This document shows positions 60,815-64,000 of a stretch of DNA of 64,000 nt, piece by piece. The notes under the pieces are model-generated. The model saw only the letters and a program-made list of their open reading frames with translations, did not search any database and was not told where the DNA came from. The translations under genes were made by a program, and so were the position numbers. How positions within the stretch are numbered: the stretch's first letter is position 1; the number at the start of each line of letters is the position of its first letter. The stretch spans positions 62,001 to 126,000 of the forward strand of contig JBAOIR010000009.1 in NCBI GenBank assembly GCA_037045585.1, in the 5' to 3' direction. This stretch comes from SSF14 sp037045585. Lineage in GTDB: Bacteria > Actinomycetota > Acidimicrobiia > Acidimicrobiales > Microtrichaceae.

Positions 60815-60943
60815 ACAACAACAAACGCCGGAGCACAGCGGAGTCCCCCCCTCCCAGCTCTGGCCACGGTCTTCAGGCGGAATCCCCCTCTGCCGTCGAC
60901 CTTCCCGAAGGACCAGATCCCCCCTCTGGTCCTTCGGTCTTTT
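60815..60943 (+). ncRNA. 6C-like small RNA with three C-loop hairpins
   Basis: Three hairpins in 110 bp each display a run of five or six C's in the loop: GGAG-UCCCCC-CUCC (near 60845), GGCGGA-AUCCCCC-UCUGCC (near 60880), and a perfect 13-bp stem from CCGAAGGACCAGA with loop UCCCCCC (60905-60937) followed by UCUUUU. The last is also an intrinsic terminator. The 6C RNA family of actinobacteria is defined by such C6 loops, which can pair with G-rich Shine-Dalgarno regions. Start point inferred from a TATAGT box. No protein frame fits the segment. Confidence 0.75.
60905..60943 (+). terminator. Intrinsic terminator of the 6C-like RNA
   Basis: A 13-bp perfect stem, seven-base loop UCCCCCC and a U-rich tail TCTTTT. 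This is the clearest rho-independent terminator in the window. Confidence 0.85.
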
Positions 60944-61086
60944 CATGGCCGGAGGCCAGCTTCGCTAGGTACGGTCGCTGCGCTCCCTCCTGATCGCTCC
61001 GCTACCTCCGGCGGTAGACCTTGCAGGGGTACCGAGTTCTTCCAGTGCCGTCGCTTCGCTCCGGGGACCCGGGTAGCGTCGTCCTC

Positions 61087-62664
61087 GTGGCCGCTCCTGT
61101 GACGAAGTCTCCAGCGAAGAAGTCCCCTGCGAAGAAGACCGTCGCCAAGAAGGCGCCTGCCAAGAAGTCTCCAGTGAAGAAGTCTCCGGCGAAGAAGGCC
61201 CCCGCGGCCGAGAAGGCGGTTCCGGCACCGAAGCGATTCACCGGGGCGGCGTTCTTCGATCTCGACCGCACGCTGCTTGCCGGCGCGAGCGGCCCTGTGT
61301 TCTCCCAGGCGCTGCGAGAGGTCGGCGTGCTCACGGGCGAGGCCCATCCGGTCGAATCGGCCCTGTTCAAGGTGTTCGACGTGTTCGGCGAGAACTATCC
61401 GACGATGGTTCTCACCAAGCAGGGGGTCCGCCTCGTGAAGGGCTGGGACGTCGCCACCGTCGCCGAGGCCGCCGAGCTGGCGGCGCCTCGGCTGGTCGAC
61501 AAGGTGCTGCCCTACGCGCACGTCGAGTTCGCCGAGCACCGCACCCACGGTCGAGCCGTGGTCCTCGCGACCACCACCCCCTACCACCTGGTGAAGCCGT
61601 TGGCCGACCTGCTCGGCTTCGACGACGTCATCGCCACCCGCTACGGCACCAACGAGACCGGCACGACCTTCGACGGCACCGTTCGCGGGGAGTACATCTG
61701 GGGCAAGGGCAAGTCGCGCTCGGTCGCCTGGTGGGCCGAGGAGCACGGAATCGACCTCGACGACTGCCACGCGTACAGCGACAGCTACTACGACGTGCCC
61801 ATGCTGTCGATCGTCGGCAGTCCGCACGTGGTGAACCCCGATCCCCGCATGTTCGGCATCGCCACCCTCCGCCGCTGGCCCACGCGCTACCTCGATGCGC
61901 CTGCCGGCGTGCCCAAGATCGGTGGGTTCGAGCCGCAGAAGCTGGCGCTGATGTTCACCCGGTCCGAGCTCATGCCGTTCGTCCGGTTCCGTAGCTACGG
62001 CAAGCGTCGCATCCCAGAGACCGGCCCGGCGATCATCGTCGGCAACCACCGGAGCTACTTCGACCCGCTCGCCATCGGCTACCTGCTGGCCAAACGCGGT
62101 CGTCCGGTCCGCTTCCTCGGCAAGAAGGAGGTCTTCGACGCCCCCGTGGTCGGTGACTTCGCGCGGGCCATGGGCGGCATTCGGGTCGAGCGGGGTACCG
62201 GCTCCGACGCTCCGCTCCAGGCGGCGCTCGAAGCGTTGGCCGCCGGCGACATGGTGGCGATGATGCCGCAGGGCACGATTCCCCGGGGCCGCGAGTTCTT
62301 CAACCCGAAGCTGCGGGGCCGCTGGGGCGCCGCCCGCCTCGCCCACGAGTCCCGCGTCCCGGTGATCCCCGTTGGCTTGTGGGGGACCGAGAAGGTGTGG
62401 CCGCGGTCGGCCAAGTTGCCGAACCTCGGGAACGTCACCGATCCGCCCGTGGTGACCATCAGGGTCGGTCCTCCCGTCGAGCTCGAGTACGACTCCCTCG
62501 AGGCCGACACGGAGCGGATCATGGCGGCGATCATGCGTCTGCTTCCCCCGTCCGCCCGCGAGGAGTACGAGCCGACCGACGAGGAACTCCGCCTGGCCAC
62601 GCCCGGCGGCCACCTGGTTCCCGACGCCGACCACGAGGCCGAGCGCCGACCCGGGGTCGACTGA
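61087..62664 (+). CDS. HAD-IB phosphatase / 1-acylglycerol-3-phosphate acyltransferase fusion
   Basis: 525 residues from GTG 61087. Three parts: a lysine-rich tail (residues 5-45) of repeated PAKK/APAKK units; a HAD-IB domain with GAAFFDLDRTLLAG (DxDxT) and DCHAYSDSYYDVPML; and a PlsC domain with IIVGNHRSYFDPLAIG (NHxxxxD), GKKEVFDAPVVGDFARAMGG and AMMPQGTIPRG (variant of PEGT). Similar HAD-PlsC fusions occur in mycobacteria and would couple phosphatidate synthesis with dephosphorylation or a similar lipid step at the membrane. The PAKK tail matches the Ku C-terminal tail in style and is unusual on a lipid enzyme. A GTG at 61099 is an alternative start. Confidence 0.88.
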   Translation: MAAPVTKSPAKKSPAKKTVAKKAPAKKSPVKKSPAKKAPAAEKAVPAPKRFTGAAFFDLDRTLLAGASGPVFSQALREVGVLTGEAHPVESALFKVFDVFGENYPTMVLTKQGVRLVKGWDVATVAEAAELAAPRLVDKVLPYAHVEFAEHRTHGRAVVLATTTPYHLVKPLADLLGFDDVIATRYGTNETGTTFDGTVRGEYIWGKGKSRSVAWWAEEHGIDLDDCHAYSDSYYDVPMLSIVGSPHVVNPDPRMFGIATLRRWPTRYLDAPAGVPKIGGFEPQKLALMFTRSELMPFVRFRSYGKRRIPETGPAIIVGNHRSYFDPLAIGYLLAKRGRPVRFLGKKEVFDAPVVGDFARAMGGIRVERGTGSDAPLQAALEALAAGDMVAMMPQGTIPRGREFFNPKLRGRWGAARLAHESRVPVIPVGLWGTEKVWPRSAKLPNLGNVTDPPVVTIRVGPPVELEYDSLEADTERIMAAIMRLLPPSAREEYEPTDEELRLATPGGHLVPDADHEAERRPGVD

Positions 62665-62732
62665 GCCTCCCCAGCGATCTCTGGGGGTTCGCCCCGATGG
62701 GTCCGTGGCATCGTGTTCCCGATGATGGAGGG

Positions 62733-63527
62733 ATGCCCTCCTCGTATCTCGTCCTCGCCGCCACCGGCATCCTCCTCGTCCTGGTCGAGCTGGCGATCCG
62801 CCGGTGGCGACATCTGCCGATCGACGCTCACGAGACGGCCGTGTCGGCGACGGTCGGAACGATCTGGTTCGCAACCAAGGCGGTCGGCGGGGCCACGGGC
62901 CTCGTCGCCGTCTACGCCTGGGTGTTCGGCCGTTGGGCACCGTGGCATCTCGACGTCGGCAACCCGCTCACATGGGTGGCGTACCTCGTCGTGGGCGACG
63001 GCGCCTACTACTGGGTCCACCGTGCCGAACACCGGATCCCGTTCCTGTGGGCGTCGCACGTGGTGCACCACTCGGCGGAGGACTTCGGATTCACGACTGC
63101 CATCCGGATGCCACCGACCGAGGTCCTCTACAAGCCGCTCACGGGCTTGTGGGCGCCGCTCCTCGGCTTCCCGCCGCAGATCTACGCGCCGATGGCGGCC
63201 TGGGGTCTGATCTCGGGCCAGCTGCAGCACACGCAGCTGATCGGTCGGCTCGGCGTCCTCGACCGATGGCTGACCACCCCGTCGAACCACCGGGTGCACC
63301 ACGGCTCGAACCCGAGGTACCTGGACAAGAACTTCGGTGGCCAGACGATGATCTGGGACCGGGTCTTCGGAACCTACGAACCCGAGACCGAGACGGTCCG
63401 CTACGGCGCGACGGAGACGCTGCTCAACAGCGGCGTGTCCGGCACGATCCTGGGCGGGTACCCGCGACTCTTCGGCTGGGGAACGGCCGACGGGCACAGG
63501 GCTCCGTACGGGCAGATCAGCGTGTGA
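62733..63527 (+). CDS. Sterol desaturase / fatty acid hydroxylase family protein
   Basis: 264 residues from ATG 62733 after GGAGG. Di-iron histidine boxes: HRAEHRIPF, ASHVVHHSAEDFGF and NHRVHHGSNPRYLDKN. Four hydrophobic segments (YLVLAATGILLVLVELAI, VSATVGTIWFATKAVGGATG, LTWVAYLVVGDGAYYW and one later) anchor it. The family hydroxylates or desaturates lipids with O2. It starts 69 bp after the HAD-PlsC gene, which suggests joint expression in lipid metabolism. Confidence 0.9.
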   Translation: MPSSYLVLAATGILLVLVELAIRRWRHLPIDAHETAVSATVGTIWFATKAVGGATGLVAVYAWVFGRWAPWHLDVGNPLTWVAYLVVGDGAYYWVHRAEHRIPFLWASHVVHHSAEDFGFTTAIRMPPTEVLYKPLTGLWAPLLGFPPQIYAPMAAWGLISGQLQHTQLIGRLGVLDRWLTTPSNHRVHHGSNPRYLDKNFGGQTMIWDRVFGTYEPETETVRYGATETLLNSGVSGTILGGYPRLFGWGTADGHRAPYGQISV

Positions 63528-63582
63528 CCGGGAAGTTCTTCCGAGTCTTCATCTTTTCGGCACGACCGCCGATGAGGAGTGA

Positions 63583-64000
63583 ATGGATCAGGAACGTCGT
63601 CAGGCTCGCAGCGTTCGGGAACAGGCGCGCGTCGCCGTCCCGTTGGTGATCGCCTGGGGCGTTGGTCTCGCCGTCATGGCGACTGTCGCCGGCCAGTCGA
63701 AGGACCGGGCCGGACAGCTGCTGATGGACCCCTCGTTCACCCTCGGCACCCGCTGGTACACCGGCCTCGTATCCAACCTCGGCATCCTCGCCTGGACCGT
63801 CGGCGCTGCTGCTGCGTTCGCCGGCGCCTGGCTGTGCCGCCTCGGCGGACGCTCCCGGGCCTCCAAGTTCCTCGTCGGAGGTGGGTTCGTCGGTTCGCTG
63901 CTCCTCGTCGACGACCTCTTCCAGTTCCACTCGGTGCTCCTGCCGTCGGAGCTGAACGCCCCGAAGTTCGTCGGGGAGTTCATCCTCGGCGGTGCGATGG
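63583..64000 (+). CDS. Integral membrane protein, 5' part
   Basis: 139 codons to the window end, in a frame not broken by stops. ATG 63583 follows GAGGAG by 3 bp. Helices: VAVPLVIAWGVGLAVMATVA, LVSNLGILAWTVGAAAAFAG, FLVGGGFVGSLLLVDDLFQF, the last with acidic residues inside. No family recognised from this part. Confidence 0.7.
   Translation, partial: MDQERRQARSVREQARVAVPLVIAWGVGLAVMATVAGQSKDRAGQLLMDPSFTLGTRWYTGLVSNLGILAWTVGAAAAFAGAWLCRLGGRSRASKFLVGGGFVGSLLLVDDLFQFHSVLLPSELNAPKFVGEFILGGAM

Noticed and set aside
61110..61215. DNA tandem repeat array encoding PAKK units
   Set aside because: The protein repeats are imperfect in spacing and codons; this is a low-complexity coding segment, reported as part of the gene.

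Overview
The window is high-GC DNA (roughly two thirds G+C by eye) with compact, overlapping genes, frequent GTG and TTG starts, a Ku protein, RsbW-like anti-sigma kinases, an H1-like PAKK-rich tail on two proteins and a C-loop small RNA of the 6C type. This points to Actinomycetota. The mix of acyl-CoA dehydrogenases, a HAD-PlsC fusion and a DUF6204 protein suggests Acidimicrobiia or a relative. The class is inference; no marker gene here proves it.

Layout. 1-472: end of a redoxin gene and a tRNA-Leu. 473-24173: a composite genomic island lying between tRNA-Leu and tRNA-Gly, with a tyrosine integrase near each end. Its left part is a mobilisable element (integrase, XRE regulator, excisionase-like protein, MobF relaxase; no type IV secretion genes are seen). 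Next comes a nested pile of insertion sequences: an IS481 remnant, IS256 copy 1, an IS21 remnant, and IS256 copy 2, which is split by an intact IS3 element and by a decayed IS1380 element. Then a giant surface adhesin (about 2430 residues, DUF11 and SdrD-like B domains, LAFTG anchor) lies between the inward-facing ends of IS256 copies 2 and 3. Beyond it are broken genes: a type II thioesterase, an APH-like kinase and an M14 carboxypeptidase.

24174-40723 is mostly core: tRNA-Gly, a fused FtsX permease / zinc ribbon / PH-like protein, tRNA-Cys, a small membrane protein, tRNA-Val, a potassium channel, two RsbW-like kinases on either side of ku, an LAVTG surface protein, a GH5 lipoprotein, zwf, a DEAD-box helicase and an S4 RNA-binding protein.

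40759-46915 is a complete fructose PTS operon: a DeoR-type regulator, an EIIA-HPr-EI fusion, 1-phosphofructokinase and EIIB-EIIB-EIIC. Each gene overlaps the next by 4 bp. 46926-64000 holds acyl-CoA dehydrogenases, an AbiEi/DUF559-type protein framed by two inverted copies of one palindrome, hydrolases, a molybdopterin oxidoreductase, a quinone oxidoreductase, citrate synthase, a LysR regulator, the 6C-like RNA, a HAD-PlsC fusion, a sterol-desaturase-family protein and a truncated membrane protein.

One caution runs through the window: at least nine genes, some of them core enzymes, carry one or two single-base frameshifts. Several sit at short C or G runs, so residual assembly error is as likely as real gene decay. 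In contrast, the 4-bp deletion shared by two of the three IS256 copies is real sequence history, because the third copy keeps the intact reading frame.
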